DNA from: Mesorhizobium sp.
Lineage (GTDB): Bacteria > Pseudomonadota > Alphaproteobacteria > Rhizobiales > Rhizobiaceae
DNA length: 43,387 bases
Assembly (NCBI GenBank): GCA_022833215.1
Contig: JAIPUZ010000081.1
Span: 1 to 43,387 of the forward strand
Reading direction: 5' to 3'
How positions within the stretch are numbered: position 1 is the first letter of the stretch; each line of letters begins with the position of its first letter. The translations under genes and the position numbers were made by a program. The notes under the pieces were generated by a model that was not told the DNA's origin, did not search any database, and saw only the letters and a program-made list of their open reading frames with translations. This document shows positions 34,201 to 41,727 of this stretch, piece by piece.

Positions 34201-35230
34201 CGAAGTCGGACGGCGTGCCGCCATAGACCGGGCGATCCTGATCGTCGCGGCTGACGAGGAAGGCATTGGCGCGGCTGACGCCGTTGACCGACCAAGACAG
34301 AGGCGTGGTCGACTTGGCGGACACCTCGACGCCGGGCCGCACCTTGCAGGATCCCGCGCGCAGATCGTCGCCGAACCAGGCGACGACGAGGCTCACGCTC
34401 TCGACCGCCGGGACCATGGCCTGCAGCCGGTCGAGCGCCACCACGATGTCGGTGGCATCCGGCAGCGCGTTCAGGTTTTCGGGTTGTGTCGCACCGCCTG
34501 CGGATTTGCGGATGGCCTGCGTGGCATAGGTGAACTCACCCGAGGCCGGGATCATAGTGACGGCGCGGGTCAGTCCTTCGGCCGTGTCGGGATCGGCGAG
34601 CGGCCGGAACACCTCGAAGGAAAGCTGCGGCAGGCGGTTGCCGTAGCTGGAGAGCGGCAGTTCCTCGAAGACGACATAGGCCGTGCCGCGATAGGCGGGC
34701 GTGCTCAAAGCTCCCATCTTCGTGGCCATGAAGGGATCGGCGGTCTGCATCTCGTCGCCCGGATACCAGCGCCAGGTGACGCCCGAGAGGTCCATCGGTT
34801 TGCCGTCGGCCCAGATGCGGCCGATACCGGTGATCGGCCCCTCACAGAGTGCGACCGCGAAGCTCGCATAGTAGAGATATTCCGTGGTCCTGACCTTGCC
34901 GCCTCCGCCACCCTTGCCGCCGCCCTGCGTGGTGGTCTTGGTTTCCTCGCGGAAATCGGTCGCCCAGATGATGTTGCCGCCCATGCGCATGCGCCCATAG
35001 AGCCGCGGGATGACGGCGCCCTCCGTCGAGGAGGTGATGCGCAGCGTGTCGAGACGCGCGCCCTCGATACGCTGGGTGGGCGCGAGCGACGAAATGATCC
35101 AGCTGTCGACGACCGAACCGATGCTGGAGCCGATGAAGCCGCCGATGGTCGCGGCGCTGACACCGAGGATCGCACCGCCGATGGAACCGCCGATGGCGGC
35201 GCCGGCGACGCCGAGCACGAGAGTGGCCAC
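31265..35230 (-). CDS. baseplate multidomain 'megatron' tail-tip protein (GTA gp15-like)
   Basis: A 1321-residue protein. Residues 1-~60 are a glycine-rich hydrophobic start (GAAIGGSIGGAILGVSAATIGGFI); residues ~400-780 contain the GTA TIM-barrel-like domain with FHLDPLWADPEIDFVGIDNYMPLSDWRD and KPIRFTELGCPAIDRGTNQPN; then comes the phage-tail domain 3-like region; and the end carries beta-sandwich material (DLTIHWTRRSRSL...). It matches gene 15 of the Rhodobacter gene transfer agent, the large protein at the tail tip that contacts and may digest the cell envelope. It starts 2 nt after the peptidase gene stop. Confidence 0.92.
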   Translation of the reverse strand: MATLVLGVAGAAIGGSIGGAILGVSAATIGGFIGSSIGSVVDSWIISSLAPTQRIEGARLDTLRITSSTEGAVIPRLYGRMRMGGNIIWATDFREETKTTTQGGGKGGGGGKVRTTEYLYYASFAVALCEGPITGIGRIWADGKPMDLSGVTWRWYPGDEMQTADPFMATKMGALSTPAYRGTAYVVFEELPLSSYGNRLPQLSFEVFRPLADPDTAEGLTRAVTMIPASGEFTYATQAIRKSAGGATQPENLNALPDATDIVVALDRLQAMVPAVESVSLVVAWFGDDLRAGSCKVRPGVEVSAKSTTPLSWSVNGVSRANAFLVSRDDQDRPVYGGTPSDFAVVQAIREMKARGLRVTFYPFILMDVPPGNALPNPYSDNAAETGQPAFPWRGRITCSPAADYVGSVDKTAAGAAQVSALFGTATPANFSVSGQSVVWTGPSGDWGLRRMVLHYAHLCAAAGGVDAFLIGSEMPGLTTIRSGVSTYPAVQAYRDLAADVRSILGTGTKIGYAADWSEYFGHQPSDGSGDVFFHLDPLWADPEIDFVGIDNYMPLSDWRDGFDHLDAADSWPAIYDRAYLQANIAGGEGFDWFYASAADRSAQVRTPITDGAVGKPWVFRYKDLRAWWSNQHYNRPGGVESATPTAWVPQSKPIRFTELGCPAIDRGTNQPNVFFDPKSSESFTPHFSRGWRDDAIQRAYLEASYLWWGEAANNPVSSVYGDRMVHVPECAAWTWDARPYPFFPELTGVWTDGPNWRLGHWLTGRLGAVSLAALVRHLCLRAGMPEDRIDVSGLWGAVEGYVIGALESPRASITTLSRHFGFDAVETEGIIRFVMRGRASVLTIDPDHLVATREGDVLELIRSQETELPQALKWQIARADEDYDTALVEAQRITVDTTRITSESFPMAVPPEEAERRCRRALLEAWTGRESAAFRLPPSRLALDPADVIRLAHDGREIEFRLVSVADAEARRVEAIRQDRATYDLPPGDPRAASLTRPVVFGAPDAILMDLPQLSEDQPAHRPFVAAHAVPWPGEMAVFRSGSSDGFELLTTFGGRARIGVLVSDFWPGPTSRFDLGNVLVVDLLSGTLESVTDLALFGGANALAVESAPGIWEIVQAGAAELLAPGQYRLTRLLRGQRGTEGAMGNPAPAGARVVVLDESLASLPIAEADLGLPWNWRIGPASRPVSDETYVATSFTPEGVGLRPFSVAHVEQPWRKPQTPGDLTIHWTRRSRSLSADNWGAGEVPLAEEVEAYEVEILDGPAVKRTLVAASTSVVYTAAQQSADWGAPLGSGDTLTVRIFQLSALIGRGMPKTVTLTF

Positions 35231-35232
35231 TG

Positions 35233-35709
35233 TCAGGACTTCCTTTTGCGCCGCGCCTGCTTGCGTACGGAGGCGGACGGACGGGGAAACAGGAAAGCGA
35301 AGGCGATGCGCCGCCGCCAGACGGAGGAGAGCGGCTCCTCGATGACGCCGAGCCGCTCATAGGCGTGGATGAAGCTGCCGGGGTCGGAGATGATCCCGAC
35401 ATGCTTGGCGATGGCGCGGGGCTTCATGCGGAAGAGGACCAGCGCGCCGGCTTCGGCCGCCGCGGGGTCCACTTCGATCATCATGCGCCGTACGCCTTCG
35501 GCCAGCACCTCGCGCGGGCCGATCTCGCCCCAGTCCCGACTGTAGGGCGGGATCGGGAACGGCTCGGGGCCGACCACCTCGCGCCAGACGCCACGGGCGA
35601 GGCCGAGGCAGTCGCAGCCCACGCCGCGCAGGCTGGCCTGGTCGTGATAGGGCGTGCCGAGCCAGGACCGCGCCGCCGCGATCACCCGCTCCGGATCGGC
35701 GGCTCTCAC
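35233..35709 (-). CDS. NlpC/P60 family tail peptidase (GTA gp14-like)
   Basis: 158 residues. WLGTPYHDQASLRGVGCDCLGLARG holds the catalytic cysteine (Cys34 in the DCLG context), AKHVGI the His103 and IHAYERLGV a further His115. This is the papain-like fold that cleaves peptidoglycan peptide bonds and sits in the tail hub for cell-wall penetration. The start ATG overlaps the DUF2163 stop by 4 nt. Confidence 0.93.
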   Translation of the reverse strand: MRAADPERVIAAARSWLGTPYHDQASLRGVGCDCLGLARGVWREVVGPEPFPIPPYSRDWGEIGPREVLAEGVRRMMIEVDPAAAEAGALVLFRMKPRAIAKHVGIISDPGSFIHAYERLGVIEEPLSSVWRRRIAFAFLFPRPSASVRKQARRKRKS

Positions 35710-36590
35710 AGCACGCTCCCGTCGTGCCCGCCGTCCTTCGTCGCGTAACGGAGAACGGCATCTTGGCCGGGGATATGCGGGAAGCCCCGGAAACTTGCGA
35801 CATTGGCGAACTTCGTGCCACAGGTCTCAATGCGCTTGTCGCAGCCCGCGCGGACGATAAGACCATCTCCCCCGGCGATGGGCCTCACTGGCGCTTCGAG
35901 CAGCGTCAGCACGGCGATGCCGTCGGTCAGGTCATGCGCGACGATCTCTGCACGCCGCCCGGCATTGGCGCCGCTGGTCCATTCGACCGTACCGAAGGTG
36001 AACCAGCCGGCGGCAAAGCCACCGAGGCCGGACGCCGTGAACGTCCGGTCACGCAGGAGGTCGATGACGGCGCCCGTTCCCCTGAAGGCCGATGCGTCCA
36101 GATCGACGCCGCAACGTCCGTCACCGAGCGCCGCGTCGCAAGTGGCCTGAAACGTCCGTCCGACCGTTTGTCCGAGGACATGTGCGAGCGAACGAACTTC
36201 TGCCACGAAGGCAAGCCGTCCCCGCCGGATCTGGCCGATCGCCCCGCGGCGCATCAGCACACGCTGCGCCGGATCGCTCCAGTTCACCCGCCAGACCTCG
36301 ACCTCGGCATTGTCCCAGCGACCGTCGAGGATGTCGGTCTCGGTGATCCGGTCGGAGGTCAGCACGCCCTCGGCGTCCTGCGCATCGACGGAGAGATCGG
36401 ATCCCGAGCGGACCTCCGATGCCGTCAGCCCGCTCTCCGGCTCGAAATCGGTGTTGTCGAAGCTGAGCGTCCGGTCGTGGTCGGTGAAGCCAAAGGTTGC
36501 GCCATCCGCGCGCACGATCCGCCAGCACCAAGCGAGCGTCGTCGTGCCTTCGTCGAGATGGGCCTGAAACGCGGGCGAGAGAGACTTCAC
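35706..36590 (-). CDS. DUF2163 tail-tip (hub) protein (GTA gp13-like)
   Basis: 294 residues with FGFTDHDRTLSFDNTDFEPESGLTASEV, CDAALGDGRCGVDL and C-terminal CDKRIETCGTKFANVASFRG, then FPHIPGQD, the conserved cysteine-containing end of DUF2163. In GTAs this protein carries an iron-sulfur cluster held by four cysteines; here the four cysteines (in CDAALGDGRC and CDKRIETC) are present. It overlaps neighbours on both sides by 4 nt. Confidence 0.93.
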   Translation of the reverse strand: MKSLSPAFQAHLDEGTTTLAWCWRIVRADGATFGFTDHDRTLSFDNTDFEPESGLTASEVRSGSDLSVDAQDAEGVLTSDRITETDILDGRWDNAEVEVWRVNWSDPAQRVLMRRGAIGQIRRGRLAFVAEVRSLAHVLGQTVGRTFQATCDAALGDGRCGVDLDASAFRGTGAVIDLLRDRTFTASGLGGFAAGWFTFGTVEWTSGANAGRRAEIVAHDLTDGIAVLTLLEAPVRPIAGGDGLIVRAGCDKRIETCGTKFANVASFRGFPHIPGQDAVLRYATKDGGHDGSVL

Positions 36591-36796
36591 TTCCGCCCCC
36601 AGCCGCGCAGGAGCGCCACGGATGCCAGAAGCGAAGACACCACGCCACCAGTCGCACCGGTCAGGGCATAGAGATTGAAGGGCCGGATATCGAGGGTGCC
36701 GGTGGCGAGGTCGAAATCCGCCAGCCCGGCCATGGCGAGGCCGGAAGCGGCAAGGCAGGCCAGATAGACGAGGCCGCGGGCAAGGTTCCAGTTCAT
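36587..36796 (-). CDS. small phage membrane protein (possible lysis accessory)
   Basis: 69 residues with two hydrophobic segments (~residues 8-27 and 45-64) and a basic end LLRGWGRK. Overlaps the endolysin stop and the DUF2163 start by 4 nt each. Located directly after the endolysin, where second holins, antiholins or spanin-like proteins occur; no specific family is recognised. Confidence 0.65.
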   Translation of the reverse strand: MNWNLARGLVYLACLAASGLAMAGLADFDLATGTLDIRPFNLYALTGATGGVVSSLLASVALLRGWGRK

Positions 36797-37467
36797 GGAC
36801 GTCCTCTGATCAGAGTGGCGAGGAATGCAGTGAGGCGAGACAGCAGCGTGGGCGCAGCGGGCACGGCCGGGACCGGCATGGGGTCAGCGGCCGTCGGAAC
36901 CGGCGTCGCCTCCGGGCGCAGCAGCGCCAGCGCCTCGGCCTCGGTCAGCCGCCGGATGGGTCGCAAGAAATCCACTCGGCCATTGCGGTCGACCGCCCAG
37001 ATCGGAATGGTCCCGGTGGGGTAACGTCCATGGCGGAAGAGGTCGCGCTCGGCCTCGCGCCGGGGGCGGATCGCGGCGGGCTTGAGCCAACCCATGAAGG
37101 CTTCGGCCGCCGCTGCGCGGTTGCCCGCGTTCAGGTGTCTCGTCAGCGCAGCTCTCGCGATGCCGCCGGTGTTGTAGTGGAAACTGACCAGCGCATCGAA
37201 TTCGTGCGGCTCGAGCGGCACGATCACGGCCCGTCGCACCGCTGCCTCGTAGGCCGCCAGATCGGCCCGGAATACCTTGAACGCCTCGCGGACGCCGGCC
37301 TCGAGATCGGCAGGCATGCCACGGGGCATCCTGGACGGATCGGGCGGTCCGGCTGCGGCCGTGTGGCCGATGCCGAAGGTCCAGACCTGTTTCACATCGA
37401 GATAGGGTCCGGGCACGAGTCCTTCGTGCCGGACGAGGGCCAGAAGGCCCCGGTCGGTCATGCGCAT
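36793..37467 (-). CDS. phage endolysin, GH24 lysozyme
   Basis: 224 residues. The T4-lysozyme triad pattern is clear: Glu15 in LVRHEGLVPGPY, Asp24 and Thr30 before FGIGHT; FDALVSFHYNTG is the second GH24 motif. The C-terminal 40 residues are proline/alanine-rich and end in a hydrophobic helix, LLSRLTAFLATLIRG, perhaps for membrane association. It hydrolyses peptidoglycan glycan strands for host lysis. Lies between two small membrane-protein genes. Confidence 0.92.
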   Translation of the reverse strand: MRMTDRGLLALVRHEGLVPGPYLDVKQVWTFGIGHTAAAGPPDPSRMPRGMPADLEAGVREAFKVFRADLAAYEAAVRRAVIVPLEPHEFDALVSFHYNTGGIARAALTRHLNAGNRAAAAEAFMGWLKPAAIRPRREAERDLFRHGRYPTGTIPIWAVDRNGRVDFLRPIRRLTEAEALALLRPEATPVPTAADPMPVPAVPAAPTLLSRLTAFLATLIRGRP

Positions 37468-37471
37468 GGGA

Positions 37472-37603
37472 TCACCCCAGAAGCGAGAGGGTCAGAATGA
37501 GAACTGCGACGGCGAGGCCGATGCGCAGGCGGTGGGCGAAAGCCTGACGCGGGGCGATGGGGTCGCAGCGAATGAAGCGCGCGAGGCGGAGAAGCTCATG
37601 CAT
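37472..37603 (-). CDS. small single-pass phage membrane protein
   Basis: 43 residues, MHELLRLARFIRCDPIAPRQ..., ending in the helix GLAVAVLILTLSLLG. The ATG overlaps the end of the holin-like gene (GATGCATGA), and the stop is 4 nt from the endolysin start. Probably a lysis-cassette accessory; family not recognised. Confidence 0.6.
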   Translation of the reverse strand: MHELLRLARFIRCDPIAPRQAFAHRLRIGLAVAVLILTLSLLG

Positions 37604-37946
37604 CGCCGTCGCCTTTCTTCGCCCCACGTAGCCGGGCGAGGACGAGTTCGATGAAGGCGGGGCCGAAGACGCCAACGAGATAGGCCGCCGAACCTGCTGC
37701 GCCCCCGGCCGGGATCGCCTCGGGCGGCAGGCCCAGCCAGCTGGTGACGAGCGCCATGGAAAGGCTGCCCATTCCAGCCGCGATCAACCCGCCGAGCAGG
37801 ATGTGCCGCAGCGCATCGCGCAGGCGCATCCTCGTGGTCAGTGCGTTGGTCGCCCCGCCGAGCGCACCCCAGGCGGCCAGGATCACCGCCGTCGATGTTG
37901 CGAGTTCCTTCAGCACCGCGGCGAGGAACCCGGTCTCGTCGTTCAT
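37596..37946 (-). CDS. holin-like phage membrane protein
   Basis: 116 residues with three to four hydrophobic stretches (STAVILAAWGALGG, HILLGGLIAAGMGSLSMALV, AAYLVGVFGPAFIELVLA) and a charged tail RLRGAKKGDGDA: typical size and topology of a class I holin, which opens the inner membrane for the endolysin encoded two genes downstream. Overlaps the DUF2460 stop (ATGA). Function is inferred from topology and place. Confidence 0.65.
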   Translation of the reverse strand: MNDETGFLAAVLKELATSTAVILAAWGALGGATNALTTRMRLRDALRHILLGGLIAAGMGSLSMALVTSWLGLPPEAIPAGGAAGSAAYLVGVFGPAFIELVLARLRGAKKGDGDA

Positions 37947-38569
37947 CTGCGGATCTCCAGCAGCGGGATGGAAGTGATCGAGCCGAGGCGTTCGAGATCG
38001 AGGGTGACGTCGAGCGCATCGGTGTCGAAGCGGACGGGCACGTCGAACGCGAAGCCCGCCGTGACGGCGACGCCTGCACCGGGTGCGGAGCCGAAGGTGA
38101 TGAGGCCGGTCGTGGTATCGACCGACCAGCCCGACATCTGTTCGATGCCCGCCAGCGCGACACGCACGCTGCCCGTGACCGGCTTGGCGATGCTGCGTGT
38201 CCAGGACTGCGCGCCGGAGGTGTAGCACTTAACCAGCTGGAACTGCGTCGTCGTGCCGTCGCCGGTGCCGATCTGCTGGTCGGTTGCGCTCGGCACCTGC
38301 GATGGCAGGCAGGACTTGAAGTCGGCCCAGTCCTTGAAGCGGAAGCCGTGAAGGCGGCCGTTTCGCGCCTCGAAGAAGGCGACCACTGCCGCGAGATCGT
38401 CGGCACGACGGATGCCATAGGCTACGTCATAGCGGCGGCGCGAGTTCGCCCAGCTGGCATTGCGTTCCTCGTCGCCCGAGGCCAGTTCCACGATCTGGGT
38501 GCGCCGCTCCGGTCCGCCGCGCGCACCACGGCTGATGTCGTCCGGGAACCGGACCTCGTGGAAAGCCAT
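37943..38569 (-). CDS. DUF2460 distal tail protein (GTA gp12-like)
   Basis: 208 residues starting MAFHEVRFPDDISRGARGGPE, with the ELASGDEERNASWANSRRRYDVAYGIR signature of DUF2460 and FFEARNGRLHGFRFKDWADF. It forms the distal tail ring in GTA-type tails. The ATG overlaps the tape measure stop (TAATG). The same frame stays open upstream through the tape measure gene, but that is a shadow. Confidence 0.93.
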   Translation of the reverse strand: MAFHEVRFPDDISRGARGGPERRTQIVELASGDEERNASWANSRRRYDVAYGIRRADDLAAVVAFFEARNGRLHGFRFKDWADFKSCLPSQVPSATDQQIGTGDGTTTQFQLVKCYTSGAQSWTRSIAKPVTGSVRVALAGIEQMSGWSVDTTTGLITFGSAPGAGVAVTAGFAFDVPVRFDTDALDVTLDLERLGSITSIPLLEIRR

Positions 38570-40719
38570 TACATCCCCCTCCGCCCCAGCGAAACGGCCC
38601 GGGCGATGTCCGCCGCGATCTGCGTGCGGGACTGCCGGAAGCTCTCGGCATCGCGGGCATTGATCGTGACGTTGACGGTCTGCGCGGCGGTGGTGTCGTA
38701 ACCCGCTGCCTCTCGCCGCGAGAGTACCCGCTCGCCACGTTGCAGGATCGCAGGCACTTCGTCGGGCCTGAGCCCCGCCCAGCCCCCGGAATGCATGCGC
38801 GGGGCATTGACGAAGGCGTGCGCGGGCACGATGCGGCCCGGTCCCGCAGAACCGACCATGCCGCCGGCGTGCAGGATGTTGGCGAAGATCCCGCCGCCGA
38901 GATTGCCCAAAACACCGGAAAGCACGCCTGCCAGCGGGCCGAGGATGAAACGCCGGGCTGCGAGCTTCGCCAGATCGGCGATCAGCGAGGTGACCAGGTC
39001 GCCGAACTTCAGCTTGCCGGTCTTCACGAACTCGCCGATCGCGTTCTCGGCGCTGCGGAACGCTCCGACCAGGGCGTTGCCGATGTCGCCGCCGATCTCT
39101 CGCGCCTTCGTGGCATAGTCGGCCAGGGTCTGGCTCACTGCCGCCCATCCGGTCGCGGCAGCCTCGGCCCCAGCCTTCGTCTGCTCGCCGGCACTGCGCC
39201 CGGCGGCTCCGGCACGACCGGCAGCGGTCGTGGCATCGTTCAGAGCTGCCGTCACCCGGTCCGCCGATGTGGCGGCCTCGTCCAGCGGGTTCTCGGCGTC
39301 CCCGCCGCTCAGTGCATCGCGCAGCGCCTGCATAGCCGCGCCCACACCATCGAAGGCTCCGGCCCTGGTCTCGGCCGCGCGCCGGCGGTAGCGGTCGGCC
39401 ATCGCGCCGGCATTGCTGGCGGCGTGATCGAGCATCGAGGCATAAGACTGCGCCTCGAACCAGTCGATCCGCGCGTCGGCACCGATCGTCTCCGCCACCG
39501 CGTTGAAGGTCGGTCCGATAGTGCCGAGGAAATCGGCCCATCTGTTCGACAGGAAGGCCATCAGCCGCAGCCAGATCGCCTCGATATCGGCGCGCAGGGC
39601 GCGGAAGTCGTCCACGAAGGAGCCGAGCGTGGCCTTGATCCCGTCCCAGACGGCGCGCGCCACGTTGCCCATCAGCTCGAGTGCCGCGCCGAAACCGCCC
39701 GCGCCCTTCACGAGCTGGCCGAACCAGTAGATCAGCTCGCCCGCACCGACGATCAGCGCGCCGATCCCGGTGCGGATGATCGCCCCGCGCAGCACGGTGA
39801 GCGCGCTCGACAGGCTGAAAGTGGCGACACGGGCGGCGACGAACGCCGCGACCCAGCGTCCGGCCATGAAGGCCGCGAAGGCGATGCCGATGGCTGCGAG
39901 CCTCTCGAGGTTGTCGGCAAGAAGGATCAGCCCTTCGGCCACCGTCGAGGTAGCGCCCGCCATCTGATCCCAGGTCCCGACCAGTTGCAGGGCGGCGTTG
40001 CCGATCAGCGTGAAGGCATCGCCGATGGTCGCCGGCATGCTGTCGGCTTCCTCGCGCAGCAGCTCGAGATTGCCGATCAGCGCCGTGCGGATGACATCGC
40101 CGGTGATGGCGCCCTGCTGACCGAGGGTGCGCAGGCCCGAGACGGTGGTGCCGAGCTCGGACGCCAGCAGCTCCGCGAGCCGTCCGCCACTCTGGATCAC
40201 GGTATTGAGGTTGTCTCCGCTGAGCGTGCCGAGGGCCATGGCCTTCGACAGCGCGTTCTGCACCGAGGCCGCGCGCTCGGCCCGCGCGCCCGAGACGACC
40301 ATGGCGTTGTTCAGCGCCTCGGTGAAATCCAGCGACTCCACCGTCGTCAGCCCCAGTTCGCGCAGGGCCGTGGCGTTGGCGAGCCAGGACTCCGTGGTCT
40401 GCCCGAGGCTCGAATAGGTCCGTCGCGCCATGGCGGCGAGCCGGTCCATGACGGCTGCGCCCGCTTCATGCGAGCCGGTGGCCAGATCGACCCGCGAGCG
40501 CAGGTCGGTCCAGGTATCGGCATAGGCGACGAGCTGGCGGGTGCTGATCGCCGCACCAAGAATGCCCACGACCCGGCGCACCACCGCGCCGGTAATGTCC
40601 GCCTGCCGCTCGATCCGCTTGAAACTGCTCTCGCCCGCGTCGCCGATCCCCTGAAACTCGGCCTTCACCTGCCGGCCGCCCTCGGCGACGAGGCGGACGG
40701 AGACGCGTTTCTGGCTCAT
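38569..40719 (-). CDS. phage tail tape measure protein
   Basis: A 716-residue protein, MSQKRVSVRLVAEGGRQVKAEFQGIGDAG, with the tape-measure domain region ALRELGLTTVESLDFTEALNNAMVVSG and a central hydrophobic segment IGIAFAAFMAGRWVAAFVAA. Alanine-rich coiled-coil stretches (~420-520) and a C-terminal glycine-rich part GLRPDEVPAILQRGERVLSRREAAG follow. It sets tail length and is ejected with the DNA. It lies between DUF2460 and, across the toxin-antitoxin insertion, the chaperone genes. Confidence 0.92.
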   Translation of the reverse strand: MSQKRVSVRLVAEGGRQVKAEFQGIGDAGESSFKRIERQADITGAVVRRVVGILGAAISTRQLVAYADTWTDLRSRVDLATGSHEAGAAVMDRLAAMARRTYSSLGQTTESWLANATALRELGLTTVESLDFTEALNNAMVVSGARAERAASVQNALSKAMALGTLSGDNLNTVIQSGGRLAELLASELGTTVSGLRTLGQQGAITGDVIRTALIGNLELLREEADSMPATIGDAFTLIGNAALQLVGTWDQMAGATSTVAEGLILLADNLERLAAIGIAFAAFMAGRWVAAFVAARVATFSLSSALTVLRGAIIRTGIGALIVGAGELIYWFGQLVKGAGGFGAALELMGNVARAVWDGIKATLGSFVDDFRALRADIEAIWLRLMAFLSNRWADFLGTIGPTFNAVAETIGADARIDWFEAQSYASMLDHAASNAGAMADRYRRRAAETRAGAFDGVGAAMQALRDALSGGDAENPLDEAATSADRVTAALNDATTAAGRAGAAGRSAGEQTKAGAEAAATGWAAVSQTLADYATKAREIGGDIGNALVGAFRSAENAIGEFVKTGKLKFGDLVTSLIADLAKLAARRFILGPLAGVLSGVLGNLGGGIFANILHAGGMVGSAGPGRIVPAHAFVNAPRMHSGGWAGLRPDEVPAILQRGERVLSRREAAGYDTTAAQTVNVTINARDAESFRQSRTQIAADIARAVSLGRRGM

Positions 40720-40791
40720 CTGTCGGGGAGTCCTTGAAAACGGCGAGCGTTTGTCTTACGTTTTGCGCATCGATAAACCGAAAGTAGGAAC

Positions 40792-41004
40792 ATGTCCGAG
40801 ACCGCCACCCTGTCCTCGAAGTTCCAGATCTCGATCCCCAAGGCGATCCGCGCGGCCCAGCACTGGGAAGCCGGGCTGACCTTCGCTTTCATCCCCAAGG
40901 GAACCGGCGTGCTGCTCGTGCCGGTGCCGAAGCGCGAGGCGCTGGCCGGGATCGCGAAAGGTGCGCCCGCGACCGATTACCGGGACCGGTCGGATCGCGT
41001 CTGA
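40792..41004 (+). CDS. vapB: AbrB/MazE-type antitoxin (VapB)
   Basis: 70 residues: MSETATLSSKFQISIPKAIRAA is the swapped-hairpin AbrB DNA-binding fold (SSK.QI.IPK.IR), followed by a toxin-binding tail. The stop overlaps the ATG of vapC (TGATG), the usual arrangement. AGTAGGA precedes the ATG. It lies on the opposite strand from all surrounding phage genes, with its own ~70-bp promoter gap. The protein should neutralise VapC and repress the pair. Confidence 0.88.
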   Translation: MSETATLSSKFQISIPKAIRAAQHWEAGLTFAFIPKGTGVLLVPVPKREALAGIAKGAPATDYRDRSDRV

Positions 41005-41384
41005 TGCGTCTCGTCGACACGTCCGCCTGGATCGAATGGCTGCGCGGCTCGCCGACCGGCGATGCCGTGGCTGCGCATCTGCCCGAGCAATCCGACTGGC
41101 TGGTGCCGACCATGGTGCAGCTCGAACTGGCGAAATGGCTCACCCGCGAGGTGGGCGAGGACAAGGCCGATCAGGTGATCGCCTTCACGCAACTCTGCCA
41201 CGTCGTGCCGCTCGACACCGAGATCGCGCTGGCGGCGGCCGAGGCCTGCCTTGTGCACAAGCTCGCCACGGCCGACGCCATCGTCTTCGCCACCGCTCGC
41301 GCGCAGGACGCCACCTTGATCACCTGCGATGCGCATTTCGACGGGCTGCCGGGTGTGACGCTGATCGAGAAGATCAAGCCCTGA
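41004..41384 (+). CDS. vapC: PIN-domain RNase toxin VapC
   Basis: 126 residues with the acidic PIN active site: Asp5 (LVDTSAWIEW), Glu41 (QLELAKW), Asp91 (ATADAIVFATA) and Asp109 (ITCDAHFDGLPGV). VapC toxins cut tRNA or rRNA when the antitoxin is lost. Its 3' end overlaps the convergent stop of the tail chaperone extension by 11 bp. Probably a phage-borne accessory pair that stabilises the prophage or excludes other phages (inference). Confidence 0.92.
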   Translation: MRLVDTSAWIEWLRGSPTGDAVAAHLPEQSDWLVPTMVQLELAKWLTREVGEDKADQVIAFTQLCHVVPLDTEIALAAAEACLVHKLATADAIVFATARAQDATLITCDAHFDGLPGVTLIEKIKP

Positions 41385-41727
41385 AATCCGGCCTTTCGTG
41401 GCTGGTCATCTGTTCGTTGAGCTTGCGGACCATCACCGCCTCGATCTCGGGCAGGCATTCGGCAGCGATCAGCGGATCGATGCCAAGCGCCTGCGCCATC
41501 GCGAGAGCGGCCGTCATGTCCCAACCGAGCACCATGGTCCCGCCCATGCCGGTCGCGATGCGAAGCTGCCCGGTCAGGCGCTGTGCCAGATCCCAGACCT
41601 GCCAACCTTCCGGAGTTTCCGGATGGTTCACCCGCGCCGGGCAGTCCGGGCACGGGCCTTGGCAGGCCGCGCAGTAGCTTTCGCCCCCGCCGAAGTGCCA
41701 GTCTGCGAGGGCGCGGAGGCGTTTTTT
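41374..41727 (-). CDS. DUF1799-type C-terminal extension of the tail assembly chaperone (-1 frame)
   Basis: An open frame in -1 relative to the chaperone. It has no usable start of its own at the 5' side, reading KKRLRALADWHFGGGESYCAACQGPCPDC and later GWDMTAALAMAQALGIDPLIAAECLPEI. The second part matches DUF1799, the 'T' part of lambda G/GT-type chaperones. It is probably made only as a fusion: 115 residues of the upstream ORF plus 115 from this frame give ~230 residues after slippage at 41721-41727. The CxxC...CxxC segment looks like a small zinc site. The longer opening upstream of the slip site is a shadow. Confidence 0.8.
   Translation of the reverse strand, partial: KKRLRALADWHFGGGESYCAACQGPCPDCPARVNHPETPEGWQVWDLAQRLTGQLRIATGMGGTMVLGWDMTAALAMAQALGIDPLIAAECLPEIEAVMVRKLNEQMTSHERPDFRA

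Noticed and set aside
33170-35362. Long plus-strand open frame (730 codons) opposite the megatron gene
   Set aside because: Low-complexity Arg/Gly-rich translation and no recognisable domain; the minus-strand tail protein explains the region.
37943-39541. Extension of the DUF2460 frame far into the tape measure gene (532 codons)
   Set aside because: Only the part from the ATG at 38569 has family similarity; upstream it is an out-of-frame reading of the tape measure gene.
38740-40737. Plus-strand open frame (665 codons) opposite the tape measure gene
   Set aside because: Same antisense artefact; no motif, and the tape measure frame has overlapping stop/start junctions with its neighbours.
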